From NCBI RefSeq assembly GCF_035046485.1, contig NC_085137.1, forward strand, positions 480,339,396 to 480,403,395: 64,000 nt of DNA. The letters run 5' to 3'. The stretch is from Aedes albopictus (taxonomy: Eukaryota; Arthropoda; Insecta; Diptera; Culicidae). The first letter of the stretch is position 1. Each line of letters starts with the position of its first letter. A model generated the notes under the pieces. The model was given only the letters and a program-made list of their open reading frames with translations, made no database searches and was not told where the DNA came from. Positions 33,203 to 45,229 of this stretch are shown here, piece after piece. Both the position numbers and the translations under genes were made by a program.

Positions 33203-34653
33203 CACGGGTTCCCAACCGGTGGCCCGTGGGGCCTCGGTGTCACCAGAAAAAATATTAAATTTTATTCTATTTTGTGAAAATTATACCAATTTTGAATTTT
33301 GTGTTCTTGCGTTTTTTTTGTATAACGGTAATCAGTAATACATGAAAATGAGAGATAGCTACAAATCAATGGTTCTCAGAGTGGGCAAAAATCGGGTCGA
33401 AAGGGGACGAAAATTTTGCAAAAGCGGCGATTTTTTTTTTCAGTAGTTTCAAGAGGCATGTCCAGATGTTCATTTATTTATGAAGATTACATTCCCTAAT
33501 ACTTCTAGGATTTTTTTCTTCAGGATTGGAAAAATGCTTGTTCAAAATATCTCTGAAAGCTACATAATTATACAGAAATTCTAAGTTGAAACATGTATGC
33601 AAACAATTTTTGAAAACTTTACTCGGAAATCTAAAAACCCGTTGAAAAGTTTATAATGGATTTAATTTCAGAATATTTTAGTTGTATTCGTAAGAATACT
33701 CCATGTTTGGTCCATCCTAAAACAGGAAAAATCAAGAATTCTCTTGTAGTTTGTCAAACTGTCTTTGTGGATTTCAGACAATGATGCAAATTTTCACCTC
33801 ACGAATGCTCAATCAACTTATCAATTGTATTTTTATCGCTTGCGATTGAACTGTACAATGCTCAGCGATGACCAGAGGCAAAGAGGTGGCAAAACGAGCA
33901 TGATGCAACTCACAAACGATTTTGCACACATCTGTCAGTGCCACCACATGCTCACCCGAACAACCGAACAACACCGAATAAGTTGGTTAAAGAAGCTACG
34001 GTACGAACGCTCGACACGCACAAAGAAGCAACATTCGCATGTACCGAAACCACACCAATAACGTTTCCAGCCTGCGATGCTTCGCGATAAGCTGATCGAA
34101 AAGCATCGAAAGCGATGAAAATACAAGCTTGGCTGGAACGCAACAGCTCAACGGCGAAAAGGAGCAGCCAACAATGCTGATCAGCGTCAAGTCTGTTCGT
34201 GTGCTATTCGTACGGGAGGTTAGTTTGATAAAGCGAGGAAGGGTGAAAACGTATTCGTTGTCGAAAGCGAAACGCATCATTTCGCGAATGTTTTCACCAA
34301 ATAGCAAGCTTGATTTCAGAATATGTTTCCAGGAGAATTATGAATTTTTCTTTTCTCTGGGAGTGGTTTGGAGAACACAGGAATTAAACTTGACATTCGA
34401 TTAACACCCTTTCCTTTTTGTAAGGGTTAACCACTACCCTCAACAGCCATAATTTGAGGAGCAATTTTTCTGTATAAAACGATTTCAGATGAAAAAAGTT
34501 TCGGCTTCACGGCTATATTTCTGGCTACGCCACTGTATTCAACTAACACGGTTTCGTTTATTTAATTCATATTTTTTCCAAAATTTATTGGGCACCAAAG
34601 GTTTTGTCAATTATTAAAGGGGGTCGCCACCCCAAAAAGGTTGGAAACCCCTG
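33203..34653. mobile_element. hAT-type non-autonomous element, 1.45 kb
   Basis: The left end CACGGGTTCCCAACCGGTGG and the inverted right end CAGGGGTTTCCAACCTTTTT are classic hAT-like terminal repeats. A perfect 8-bp duplication ATCTATAT flanks them (33195-33202 and 34654-34661). No hAT dimerisation or RNase-H frame is seen. The interior at about 33780-34320 is GC-richer than the rest and has open frames on both strands without recognisable domains. It may be captured or nested sequence. Confidence 0.88.
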
Positions 34654-34825
34654 ATCTATATGGATCAGAGTGAAATGATAGTATAGAACTCGTGCTGGAA
34701 TAGAACTTGAGAAAATAATCAGATGTTGAGGACCTACATAGGTTTCCAATTAAATATATTTGGAGCATGACTACTGATAACAAATTAATTTAAAGATTCT
34801 GATTGTACACCTTGGCCGGTAACGG

Positions 34826-34960
34826 GTTAATCTAATGCGCTATCGTTATTTCCATTCAACAAAGTCCTAAAGTGCTCTCTCCACCAAGCCGGTACCAAGG
34901 TTGAATCTGTCAGCAATTTATGTTCATAACAATTATACATTACAGGAGACAACGCTGTTT
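34826..34960 (-). mobile_element. LINE fragment (pre-RT linker)
   Basis: The minus strand reads HKLLTDSTLVPAWWREHFRT and then LLNGNNDSALD, the conserved linker just before the RT domain in endonuclease-RT LINEs. It is a short island without an extended frame. Confidence 0.5.
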
Positions 34961-36143
34961 TTCTACGCGTGCCTATCACAGGATCGTAAGATGTCCGCAT
35001 ATCATTTTGTTCCGTACCGTTTTACTCCTCAGACATGACATTCTGCTCATACTACGGTGAATCATTTTTTCGGCCTTTCACGTTTTCTTTTATCGCGCTG
35101 AATTAGTATAGTACCAGATACATCCGCCTTCTGGTAAAATTCTTATCATGAATAACACAAATAAAAAGTATTGAAAGAGGTAAGTTGCTTTTGTCAATGA
35201 AACTATGTGTTGAAACTCTGAGATAAGTGATCAAGCCGAGCCAGACAATAGTGCTCAAACCATACACCTCAGTGTTATAACCATGAACAAGGCATTATCA
35301 AACACCACTCGTCAATTTAATCTAGTTTTTACATTAGTAATACCGACTTCATGCTTGTTTACGGAATGCTCTCAGTTTCATTTGTTCCAAAGAGTAACAC
35401 CGACGTCAGCCTCGATAAATCAAATGCCATAAAAGTGGATCTAGCCTAAATTACATTTGTTGCTTAATCGCGAATACCGAAGCTCCCACCCGATTCGATC
35501 TAGAATCTTATTTGAGTCCCACAGCAGCGTACAACTGGACAACTGGCATTTTTTTTTAATCAAGTCATATTTAACCGACGGCTGGCGCGGCGTCACCAGC
35601 CGTAAATCTGCTCATTCACCAAGTGTGCACTCTTATTTCATTTGAATTGCGAGTAGGCTAAGTACACCCGATCCAAGCTGATCCTCCCCGTCCGTGTCCG
35701 CTGGCTGACTGGACCACTCGCTCTGCTACTATACGATGTCCGTCCCGTCTGTCAAGTATTTCCTCGCGCGTGCAAACATCTTGTCTGCAGCTGACGGCTG
35801 CTGCTGGCCCAAAACTAGTCCAGTTCAGCACAGACCGGCAGCAGGAGGAACAACCTACCGTAAATGGGCAATGTTTCGCAAATGCGGTAAAAAACGAAAC
35901 TATTCCGTACCTACCACGTACGGCAGCCGTAAATCATTTCTTTCCGTTCTGACCGTAAGGCGGTTGAGTCGAATCGTGTGATATAAGTCCTACGCACAAA
36001 TTGCTCAAGAACAGTTTTAACGATCGAAAAGTTTAAGGTTTCTTCATTTCTGGGTAACACCTTCGCAGACCGTTATTCAGTTAATTAAAATGTGGTTTAT
36101 CAACATCTAATATTTTGATTCCTTGTTTCACTCAAACCCGCAG
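34961..36143. other. Upstream flank of the cuticular protein gene
   Basis: The part at 35640-35960 is GC-richer and could hold the promoter or a 5' exon of the downstream gene, but I could not identify a signal-peptide exon or a convincing donor in the required phase 0. Open frames at 35457-35645 and 35736-35981 show no signal peptide or domain. No complete mobile element is visible here. Confidence 0.35.
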
Positions 36144-36297
36144 ATATACCTCGACGGGATCAACGCATCCTGGGGAACACCGGAGAGCAACCAGTACCAT
36201 ATCCAGACGGACGAGGGTCCCGAGCGGTACTTCAGATATCAAACCGACAATGGACAGTTTCGCAAAGAGAAGCGCCTACAGGATGGCACAGTGATTG
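36144..36297 (+). CDS. Cuticular protein (RR/chitin-binding type 4), internal exon A
   Basis: The exon is bounded by a CCCGCAG acceptor and an ATTG|GTATGT donor. The frame (phase 0 in) reads IYLDGINASWGTPESNQYHI and then DEGPERYFRYQTDNGQFRKE, the first half of an insect RR domain (aromatic-x-aromatic spacing and the NGxxRxE block). RR proteins are secreted and bind chitin in the exoskeleton. The preceding exon, which should supply start and signal peptide, was not found, so the gene begins upstream. Confidence 0.85.
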
Positions 36298-36403
36298 GTA
36301 TGTATTTGTGGACTACGGAGACGTCCGTCGTCCGGTAATCGAGGGTCGACCGAAGGTAGGTGTACAAATTTTGATATGATTTGATCGCATTTCATCCATT
36401 TAG

Positions 36404-36525
36404 GAACTGATGCCTGGATAGATGCATCCGGTTATCTGCGCCAGAAGGACTACATTGCTGACGACAAGGGCTATCGGATATTGAAATCGAAAACGGTATA
36501 CGTTGGGAAGGATCTACCGATTCAG
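36404..36525 (+). CDS. Cuticular protein, internal exon B (end of RR domain)
   Basis: It follows a 106-bp intron with a TTTAG acceptor. The split glycine codon joins as VIG|TDAWIDASGYLRQKDY. The exon completes the RR domain: G-x-A-W-I-D-A-S-G-Y, then IADDKGYRIL, matching the family's GSYSYVDPDG...YVADENGYR pattern. It ends ...VGKDLPIQ in phase 0 at the donor CAG|GTATCT. The two exons together give 92 codons. Confidence 0.88.
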
Positions 36526-36879
36526 GTATCTAGGAGAAAGGGCGTCCAAGTGGGAGATGTTTTCAAATGCTACAATGAAACCTCAATTTGCGATATCGGT
36601 CTCAACCTACGATGATGGAATTCACTCGTAATTTGTATCTACCCAACTGGCTACAAATTCACTTTATCCCATCGCCGAGCGTAGAGTACTATCTTCGCCT
36701 GCCTTTGGCGATGTTCCTCCAGTTTCTCCGTACGATTGGAATTCCCAGGTATTCTTCAAACATGCGCAACCAGCGCGTTACGGGTCGTCCACGAAATCGT
36801 CAACCTCTACCTATGTTTTTGCTGAATATTCTTTTCGGTATTCGTTTTCCGCCATTCGCACTATGTGCACAGCCCACTG

Positions 36880-37040
36880 AAGTCTCCCAGTCAACACACG
36901 ATCGTATATGAAGTTGAATAGGATACAAAAGTCGAGGGCCATTGGCGTAGCTAGGAGGGGTTCCAGGGGTGCCTGGCTAAATTTGGCACCCCCTAGAATT
37001 TGTCCATGACAGTCACCTAAAATTTAAAACCTTATACGGT
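36880..37040. mobile_element. Two abutting MITE halves
   Basis: 36880-36940 matches the end of the outer element at 30830-31895 (CGATCGTATATGAAGTTGAA...). Directly after it, 36944-37040 matches one end of the 8-bp-duplication MITE at 11738 (CATTGGCGTAGCTAGGAGGG). Each is a half copy. Confidence 0.6.
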
Positions 37041-37052
37041 AATTCCAATATT

Positions 37053-37287
37053 TCGGCACCAACATTTCAAAAGGGCGTAACTGCTTTTGCAACCAATGCC
37101 TTCTCACAGAGCTGTGGGTCGTATTTCATTCATCTCACGCAATTCACATCCATTAATCGAAAGAGGAGGATTTTATCTTTCTATTTGTGCTAGTGAATTG
37201 CTCGAGAGGGATGGGATACGCTCCACAGCTTTGTGAGAAGGCATTGGTTGTAAATGCAGTTACGCCCTTTTGAAATGTTGGTGCCGA
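37053..37287. mobile_element. 235-bp hairpin MITE
   Basis: Arms of about 75 bp are near-perfect inverted complements: TCGGCACCAACATTTCAAAA at the left edge, with the complement ending GGTGCCGA at the right. A shared AACCAATGCCTTCTCACA block lies further in. The loop is about 80 bp. There is no coding capacity. Confidence 0.85.
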
Positions 37288-37496
37288 TTTATTTATTCAT
37301 GACGCATTTGAACAAAACTTAAGCTATAACCGGAATACCTTCGTCATCTGTTTTACGTTTTATCGTTTTGGATTGGTCTGAACAATCAACAGACACATAT
37401 TATGTGAACTAAGCACCACCATGGTGCCAATTTTATCCTAGTTGATTCTTTTGTTTAGAGCCCTCTAAATAAAATCCTCCTGAGTAGACCTGTGCG

Positions 37497-37550
37497 CCGC
37501 GCCACGCCGCCGCTGCCGACATTTTTCGTCCCACGCTGACGCCGACCAAG
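37497..37550. repeat. CGCCG-rich patch, left of the minisatellite
   Basis: A short GC-rich segment (GCGCCGCGCCACGCCGCCGC and further CGCCGAC words) stands out in AT-rich DNA. A similar, longer patch lies on the other side of the minisatellite at 41884-42002. Confidence 0.6.
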
Positions 37551-37759
37551 GTAAACTGTAAAAACTGTAAGTTCCAATAATATGAAATCTGGTCATTTTA
37601 ACTTTTGTCTATTTTTTTCCTTTCTAGTGTTTTAGACAAACTCTATTTTATAATTTTTGAAGAAATTAAAATGGAATTTCAGGGTGTCCAATCAAATACA
37701 AAACTCCTAGAACTTTTTTTCATTTTCATTAGATTTCCTTATTATTTATCTCTCACATC

Positions 37760-40700
37760 TCTCAGGAAGCTTCTTCAAAGATTATTTCAGAAATATTCAT
37801 TGATGCTTCCACGAGATCCACCAGGAATTCTTCCAGAAAATTTTTCAGGGATGCCTCCAGGATTGATTTTTTTTTCAGAAGGCCCCTCAGGAAGATCTCG
37901 ACCTTCAGAAAAAAAAATCCAGGAGTTCCTTCAGAAATTCTTTCAAGGGGATTCGGGGATGCCTCTTAAAGATACACGAGAGATTCATCCAGAAGATCTT
38001 TCAAGGATTCCCATAGAAAGTCCTTCAGAGATTAGTCTGAGATTTTTTTTCAGGGATTCCTTCTGAAGTTCCTTCAGGCATTCCTACAGGAGTTTCTTTA
38101 GAAACCAGTTCAGTAGTTTCCTCAGGGATCTTTCCAAGAGATCCTTCAGTAATTCTTCTAGAATTTCAACAAGGGATTTCTCCTGACGTTCTGTTGGGAT
38201 CGCCCAAGGGAATCCTTAAGGGATTACTCCGGGAGTTTCATCAAGGGCTCCTGCAGGAATTATTTCGGGATACCTCATGATTTTTTCAGAAATTATTTCA
38301 GGATTATTCATCAATGCCTCCTGGAGATCCATTAACAATTCCGTAAGAAGTTTCTTCCAAAGCTTCTACAGGAGATCTTTAAAAATTAGTCTAGGAATTT
38401 CTGTAAGGGTTAATTATCAAACTCCTTTAGAAATTCTTACAGGAGTTCTTACAGAAATTAGTCCAGGAGTTCCTTCAGAGATTCTTCCAGGAGTTTCAAG
38501 AATTCTTGCAGATGTTCCTTCAGAAATTCCTTACGAATTTCTTGAGAGATTCCAACAGAAGTTCCTATCTCTTCAGGAGTTCCAGGAGGATTAAGGGATT
38601 TCTACAAAAAAGCTCATAGAACACTAGCTGAGAAGCAGGCTTTGTCCCAATGAGGACGTTACGCCAAGAAGAGAGAGAGAGAGAGATCCTTAGGGGATTC
38701 CTCGAGAAGTTTATTTAGGAATTCTGTCATGAGTTTTTCCAGGGACCGCTCCTGGGGTTCTTTCGGATTGTAGAATGAGATTGAGATTTTTCCAGGAGGA
38801 GTCATGGATCCCTCTAGGAGTAACATCAGAGGTCTCTCCAGAAGCTCGTGCAGAAATTCCTATATAAGTTCTTTTAGGGAATCCCAAGGGGAATCCTGTA
38901 GGAGTTCCTTCAATAATTTCTTAAGATTACAATCAGACATATCTCCAGGATATTGTAGGATCTTTCATGGAGTTTCTACAAGAATTTGTTCACGATTTCC
39001 TTCTGGAATTCTTCCAGGATTTTTTTTAACGAATTTCCTACGTGAATTCTGCCTGGAAATCCTTCGGAGATTCCTACCGGAATTCTTTCGGGAATTAACC
39101 CTGGAATTCCAACAGGAATTTATCCTGTAATTTCTACGAAAATTCCACTTGGACTTCCTTCAGGGGTTCTCCAGGACTTCTTGAATATTACTCCTGGAAT
39201 TTCTCTTGGAATATGTGGAGAGATTTTTCCTAGAATTCCTTCGGAAAATTCTCCAGAAATTTTTTCAGGGATTCCTTTGAGGATTCCTCTTGAAATTCTT
39301 TCGGTGATTCCTCCTGATATTCCGTTGTGGATTCCTCCTGGAATTCCTCCACGGTTTGCTCCAGGAATTTCTTGTATGATCCCTATAAGAATTCCACCGG
39401 GGATTCTTCCTGGATTTCACCTGGAGATCCTTCGGGGATTCCTACTGGAATTCTTACGAGGATTCCTTCTGGAATTCTTTCGGAGATTCCCCCTTGAATT
39501 CCTTCTGGAATTCCTTCAGGAAACCCTCCGGGAATTCTGTCGGGTATTCCTTCTGAACTTTCCCCAGGGATTTCCCCTGGACTTCCTCAGGGGATTTCTC
39601 CTAGAATTAATCGAAGATTCCTGGACCTCCTTGGGGGCTTTCTCCTGGAATGCAGTCGTGGATTTTTCTTGGAATTCCTTCGGGGAGTCCTCCTGGACTT
39701 CCTCAGGGGCTTTCTCCTGGACATCCTTAGGACTTCGGAGTTTCCTCTTGAAAATCTTTCAATTCTGTATGGAAATCCTTCGAAGATTCCCCCAGAATTT
39801 CTTAAGGGGCTCCCCCTGGGATTCCTGCAGGGATTGCTCCTATAATTTCTTTGGGGATTTCTCATGGAATTCCTTCAGGAAATCCTCCTGGAATAACGTC
39901 GGGTGTTTCTTCCGAACTTACTTCTGGGATAACTCGAAGGATTTCTCCTGGAATTACTTCGGGGATTCCTCGAGGAATTCCTTTGGAGATTCTTCCTGGA
40001 ACTATTCCAAAGATTCCTCCTAGAATTTCTTCGGAGATTCCTCCTGGAATTCCTTCGGAGATTCCTCCTTGATTTCTTTCTGAGTTTCCTTTTGGGATTC
40101 CTTCAAAGATACTCCTAGAGTTCTTTCAGGGATATCTGCTGGAATGCCCTCGGTATTCCTTCTGGACTTCCTTCAAGAATTCCTCCTGAAATTTCTTCAG
40201 GGATTCCTCCTGAAATTCCGTCGGAGATTCCTCCTGAAATTTTTACGGGAAGTCCTCCTGGAATTCCTTCAGAGATTCCAGGATTCCTGGATTTCCTTTG
40301 GAGTTTCCTTTGGAATTCTTTTGGTGATTCCTCATCGAATATCTTCGGAGATTCCTCCTGGAATTCCTTCTGGGATGCCTCATGGAATTCTTCTGGGGAT
40401 ATCTTTCAGAATTCCTCCGAAGTTCTTTTCTGGAATTCCTTCAGTGATTCCTCTAGGAATACCTTCGGTAATTCTTCCTAGAATCCCCTAAGGAATTCAT
40501 CCTGGATCTCCTTTAGATTAATAATAATAATAAGATTCCTTCTGGGTATTTTTCGTTGATTCCTACTACAAATCCTTTGGGGATTCTTTTATTTTTGGAT
40601 TACAGCTGGAATTCCTTTGAGATTTGTGCTGGAATTCTTTCGGAGCTTCCTCTTTTAATTCCTGCCTCCTTAAATTTCTTCAGGGATTCTTCCAAAAATT

Positions 40701-41790
40701 CCTTCAGGGATTCCTCTTGAAATACAACCAGAGTTCCTTTTGTAATTCCTTCGAAGATTCCTCCTGGATATTTTTAATGATTCCTCCTAGAAATCTTTCG
40801 GGTATTCCTTCTCAAAACCCTTTGAAATTTCTTTCTGGAATTCCTTTGGGGATTACTCCTAGACATCCTTCATGGATCCTTCTTAAAATTCTTTCAAGAA
40901 TTTCTCTTGATATTCCGTCGTAGATTCCTCTGGGAATTCCTACGGAGATTCCTCTTGAAATTCTTTCTAAAATTCGTCATAGAATTCTTCCAAGATTACT
41001 CCTGCAATTCCTTCGAAATTTCTTTCATGAATTTCTTCGCTGATTTCTCCTAGAATTCCTTCGGTAATTCCTCCAGGAGGGATTCCGCTTGGAATTCTTT
41101 CGGATATTTCTCCCGAAACTCCTTCAGGATTTCCTTTTGGAATTCCTTCGGTGATTCCTCTTCAAGTTTTTTCGGAGATTCTCCAGGAATATCTTCGGGA
41201 ATTCCTCCTAGAATTCCTTCAAAGGTTAATTCTACAATTCCTTCGGGGGTTTCTTCCTTCGAGGATTCGTCCTGATATTCTATCGGGGATTACTGCTGGA
41301 AATCCTTCTGTATTCTCTTGGAAATTCCCACTGGAACTCTTTTGAGGATTCCTTCTTGACATTCTCTTGGATTCTGGTTGAATTTCTTTGGGATTACTCC
41401 TAGATATTTTCAGTTGATTCTTCCTATAAATCCTATAGAGGATTCCTTCTTATACTCCTTTAGAAATTCCCGCAATTTCGGTGATCCCTGCTTTAATTCC
41501 CTTGGGATTCCTTCTTGAATTCATTTAGGGAATCCTCCCCATTCATTCGGAGTTTTTCCTGGATTTCCTTCTGAAAATCCTCGAACATTTTAATCAGGGG
41601 TTTCTTCAGAAGTTTCTGCAGGATTCTAAGAAATATTCTTGAACCACCAGAGATTCCTGCAGAAGTTCCTTCAGAGTTTCATACATCAGTTCCTGCAGAG
41701 ATTAGTCCAGAATTTTCTCATCGATTCCTTCAGGAGTTTCTTTAAGGTTTCTCCTGGAATTCATTCTGAGATTCCTCTCTTCATTTAAAC
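37760..41790. repeat. Dense 12/24-bp minisatellite, about 4 kb
   Basis: The core unit is GGAATTCCTTCGGAGATTCC followed by TCCT (24 bp), built of two related 12-bp halves (GGRATTCCTYCK). It is clearest at 39200-40480. Because the period is a multiple of three, long frames stay open: for example 39181-40023 on the plus strand gives I-P-P-G-I-P-S-E-type repeats. These are not credible genes: composition is uniform, all frames and both strands are similarly open, and no splice-consistent structure is seen. Interruptions include a GA microsatellite at 38669-38684 and an AAT run near 40519-40531. Confidence 0.9.
38595..38690. mobile_element. Possible LINE/SINE 3' tail with GA repeat
   Basis: A non-minisatellite segment, ACACTAGCTGAGAAGCAGGC then CCAATGAGGACGTTACGCC, ends in a GA run. 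It looks like the 3' tail of a non-LTR element of the kind common in Aedes. I do not assign a family. Confidence 0.4.
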
Positions 41791-41883
41791 GTAATGGTCA
41801 CGAAAAAAACCAAACTACGAAATCTAGAGCGTAATGACAACTTTTTTGCTCTGCCAATGTTGACATTATGGTCACATTTTGGT

Positions 41884-42002
41884 CACGCCGATTCACGCCG
41901 CCGCCGCCGCCGGAAGCTGCCACCGGCGTGACGCCGATGACGCCGCCGCCACCGGTCAAAAATGGCCCTTACGCCGCCGCCGAGAAAAATATAGTCGGCG
42001 CC
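41884..42002. repeat. CGCCG-rich patch, right of the minisatellite
   Basis: Repeated CGCCG and CACGCCGATTCACGCCGCCG words with interspersed CACCGG. The patch can fold through CGGCG/CGCCG pairs. A third relative (CGTCGGC/GCCGACG words) lies at about 42690-42815. Confidence 0.6.
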
Positions 42003-42069
42003 CTGAGACACTTCATAAAATGTGTGTATCAGTTTTTCAAGATTTCGGTTCTGGAAGTGGCCTGGTGAT

Positions 42070-43000
42070 AAATTTTAAACAATATTAGTACTGAACAACT
42101 CCATGGCCAGAGCCAGATTTCCTATTCCGCCGAATGCCATTTTTCTATTTTGCGCCCAATATTAGTTACTGGGGCCTATATTGCTGAGCTGGTGAATGAA
42201 CAGCTATTCTTAGTCTTGCTGGAGGTATTAGGTCTCACTTTGCGGTAGATCCAGCATGATTTTTTGTGACTTTTCTGGGTATAGTGTTCTGGAATCAGCC
42301 ATTTTCTTAAAAGTCGCTCAGTAGATTTTTAGCATTTAGTGCGTGACATGTGGGCTTTCCAAATTTCAAAGTGATGTTCTTCCAGCTAGTAAAAGTTACA
42401 TTGCAGAGCCATGTTCAAATACAACAAACTAAAGTTAATTTATCGCACAATACGCCTCATTTAGCATCCCACTGTTATGCATTTTAAGAATTGGTCAAAA
42501 TTGAGAACTGAAAAAATCTGATCAAGAACATACCTAAAAACACAGTTTGCTTGGGATTTTACCGAAGTTACGAGCAGATAGTTTACACTGAAACATCTGG
42601 AGATGCTTAATTTAAAGTCTATATTGTACCAAGTAATGAACATATTAATTTATTTTAGTCCGAAGTCAATATGTAAAATCAATTATCCCCAACCAAAGTT
42701 CGCCGAAGTAAAAACGTCGGCATTCTAATTGAAGCGTCGCCGACACAGGCAATTCTTATGCGTCGGCGAACCCCAAATTAGGATGCCGACGCCGAACTTT
42801 GCCGAAGTTTTGACTTCCGAAGTTTCCAACTATCTCTCGCATGATCAATAACATCTTCAGGAAATCACGTAAACATTCAGACAATGTGTATTTTTAGTTA
42901 AAACCGGTTATTTCTCCTGTGCAAATTACTTGATAGTTGCTGTGTAATTTTTTTTTAAATGCTTTTTTAAATTATTCGGCTATTATATTTACATTTTTTT
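42070..43000. other. Intronic stretch, mostly unassigned
   Basis: Between 42060 and 42660 I recognise no element or gene. 42690-42815 carries an inverted CGCCG-type segment (AAAGTTCGCCGAAGT near 42696 and ACTTTGCCGAAGTTT near 42796). The remainder is AT-rich. Confidence 0.35.
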
Positions 43001-43009
43001 TTTCAGAAA

Positions 43010-44280
43010 TTGGTTAGAAACTCCTTCGTATTTTTTACGGGAATGTCTGTGGTAATTCATTTGATGTTAGTTTTACTATTTACTTGAAGATTCCTTTGGC
43101 ATTTTTGTTTTTTGCTGTAGTTCTATTGAAACTTGATCAGCAATTTCTTTGGAAATTCGTACAGAAATTTCAACGGCAATTCCACCGAAGTTCGTTCTGC
43201 AATTTCTTTTGAAGTTCCTTTGCGATTGTTTTTTTCGGAAATTTTATTGCAATTTCAATTGTAATTCTTTATGATTTCTTTGTATTTATATTTAGTGGGT
43301 TAAAGATGCCAAAATTGTTTTCATAAAGTTTGCCAACAATTTTGTAGAAATTTATTCGGATTTTTCTGAGATTTTTTTTTTGATATTTCATTGATCCCAT
43401 ACTGAATTACTTAAGTGTTCAACACTTTCTTTGAGAATTCCTTCAGCAATTTGTTTTTTTTTTTGTAATTTTTCAGTAATTCCTTTCAAATCTTCTTCGG
43501 TAATTTCACAGCAAGCATTCTCGGCAATTCCTCTAAAAAATCCTTAGGCCATTAATTTGGAAATTATTGGGATAACTATTTTATGAATTCATCTTACAAT
43601 TTTTCAGTATATTCTTTGGGAATTTTCGACCATTTCTTAGTGAATTTCTTCGGCCATTCCTTTGGAAATTTTCAGACAATTTCTTTGGAAATTCAGAAAT
43701 TTTCGATTCGGCTTTCTCAAAAAAAAATATTAAGGAAATGCGATTCCCAAAGAAGTGTCCGAAAAAATTTGAAAATAAAATTTCCGGATCAATTTGTAAA
43801 GGAGCTATCGAAAGAGATCTCAAAGGAAAATCCAAAGAAAACAGAGAAATGCCCAAAGGCAATTACCTTAGAAGTTTCCAAAGAAGTTGCCAAAGGAATC
43901 CCCATAAGATTCGCTAAAGGAATTCCTGAAGAAGCTCCTGAAAAAAAATGGTCAATTCTTATTCCAAAATAAATTGCTGAATTATATTCCAAATGAGTTG
44001 CCGGAGAAATTTCCATCAGCGTTTCCGCAAATATTCAACCAGAAATTTTCGAATGAATCCTCAAATTATATGCCGAAGAAGTTTTAGAATGAATTCCCAA
44101 AATAATTGCTTGAGGAATTACCGAACGATTTTCCGAAGACCATGCCAGAAAAATTCTTAAATGCCAATCACCAACCGAATTTCTCAAAAAATAAATTAAT
44201 TCCTAAAGGAAATCTCTGAGAAATTTTCCAAAGAAATTTCCAAAAAAAAATACTGCTTAAGTTCCCAAAATATGTTATAG
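43010..44280. repeat. Diverged minisatellite relative (TTCCTTTGGAAATT type)
   Basis: Words such as AATTCCTTTGGAAATT, TTTCTTTGGAAATTC and, in the second half, the complementary sense CCAAAGAAATTTCC recur with a rhythm near 12-24 bp. It appears to be an older, more AT-rich branch of the repeat. The orientation seems to flip near 43720. Confidence 0.5.
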
Positions 44281-44289
44281 GAATTTCTC

Positions 44290-45207
44290 GGCTCTGGCAG
44301 TCTGAGTGGGTAGCAAAAGGCTGTTTTGCTCCTACATCCGACGTTTCGGTTATATTTATTTAACCTTCTTCAGCGTCCACTTCTATGCGAACATCGAAAG
44401 ACAATATGGTGCAGATTTGAGATCGAAGTTCAAAAAATTTGCCAATAACACGAGAAAACCAGGCAAATTAACCAGTCGAAAATCCTTCCTGGTTCGCTGC
44501 CGGAAACGAGGAGTGTTTCAGACGCAGCTTTCAAACAATTTCCGCTTTACTTTCCCTCTTCTCGAAGAGAACAGCCCATACGCCAACAAGGTTCAACGCA
44601 GTGTCACGAAGTTCATGAAAGCTATCTTAAACATCGAGATACAGCACACGTATCACAAAAATAAAATGTTGAAAATGCAAATCACATCCGCTGGTCAACG
44701 CATACGAGAATCAGAGGTCCCGGAACAGGTGATAGAGAGTTTCTTCAGAAGTCAGGAAAACTACAATGCGAAAAACACGACGACCAGAAACAACAGAACC
44801 AAGCGAAAGTTGAACCGCATCATGGAACAAACAAGTGAGTCATGCAGGGAATCTGCTTCAACCCTGAATGAAAGAGCGATTTGCAACGGTACACAAGTGA
44901 CAATCCCACGAGAAGCTGAGGTGTTGCTCTTAGTCTGGGCCCCAAATTTTCTCTTCCGCACACCAAATCTGACCCAGTATTCTTCTATCATATGCTGGCA
45001 GATATTGAATGCATCCTCAAGTCAGAAAACGATGCATCCATACAGGACCGTACAAGATGTGCAGACGCCAATGTGGTTCTGAATCACCTACAACGAGGTG
45101 AAAATCAGAACAGTCATCAAGACCCTCTGGTGAAGTTCTGCAAAAGCGCCGAAAAAGTCACAAGGAAGTTTCTGAAAGAGCACCGAGATGCCATGTTGAA
45201 AAATTGA
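44290..45207 (+). mobile_element. Penelope-like element, N-terminal fragment
   Basis: The plus strand encodes a basic, helix-rich region: RSKFKKFANNTRKPGKL, then SRKSFLVRCRKRGVF, FPLLEENSPYANKVQRSVTK and AILNIEIQHTYHK. After a one-base shift near 44980 it continues ADIECILKSENDASIQDRTR and AEKVTRKFLKEHRDAM. This order matches the region upstream of the RT in Penelope-like elements, where an ADKGG-type motif should follow. The sequence stops just before it, where the tRNA-like palindrome begins. Stops and the shift make it inactive. The family call comes from remembered similarity. Confidence 0.6.
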
Positions 45208-45229
45208 CAAATTGCGAAAAAATCCACGT

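Noticed and set aside
39181..40023. 280-codon plus-strand open frame with Ile/Pro/Glu/Gly repeats
   Set aside because: It lies wholly in the 12/24-bp minisatellite. All frames are similarly open because the period is a multiple of three, and composition is uniform with no start context or domain.
44992..45207. Separate small gene (MLADIECILKSEN...)
   Set aside because: It is the frame-shifted continuation of the Penelope-like fragment that starts upstream.
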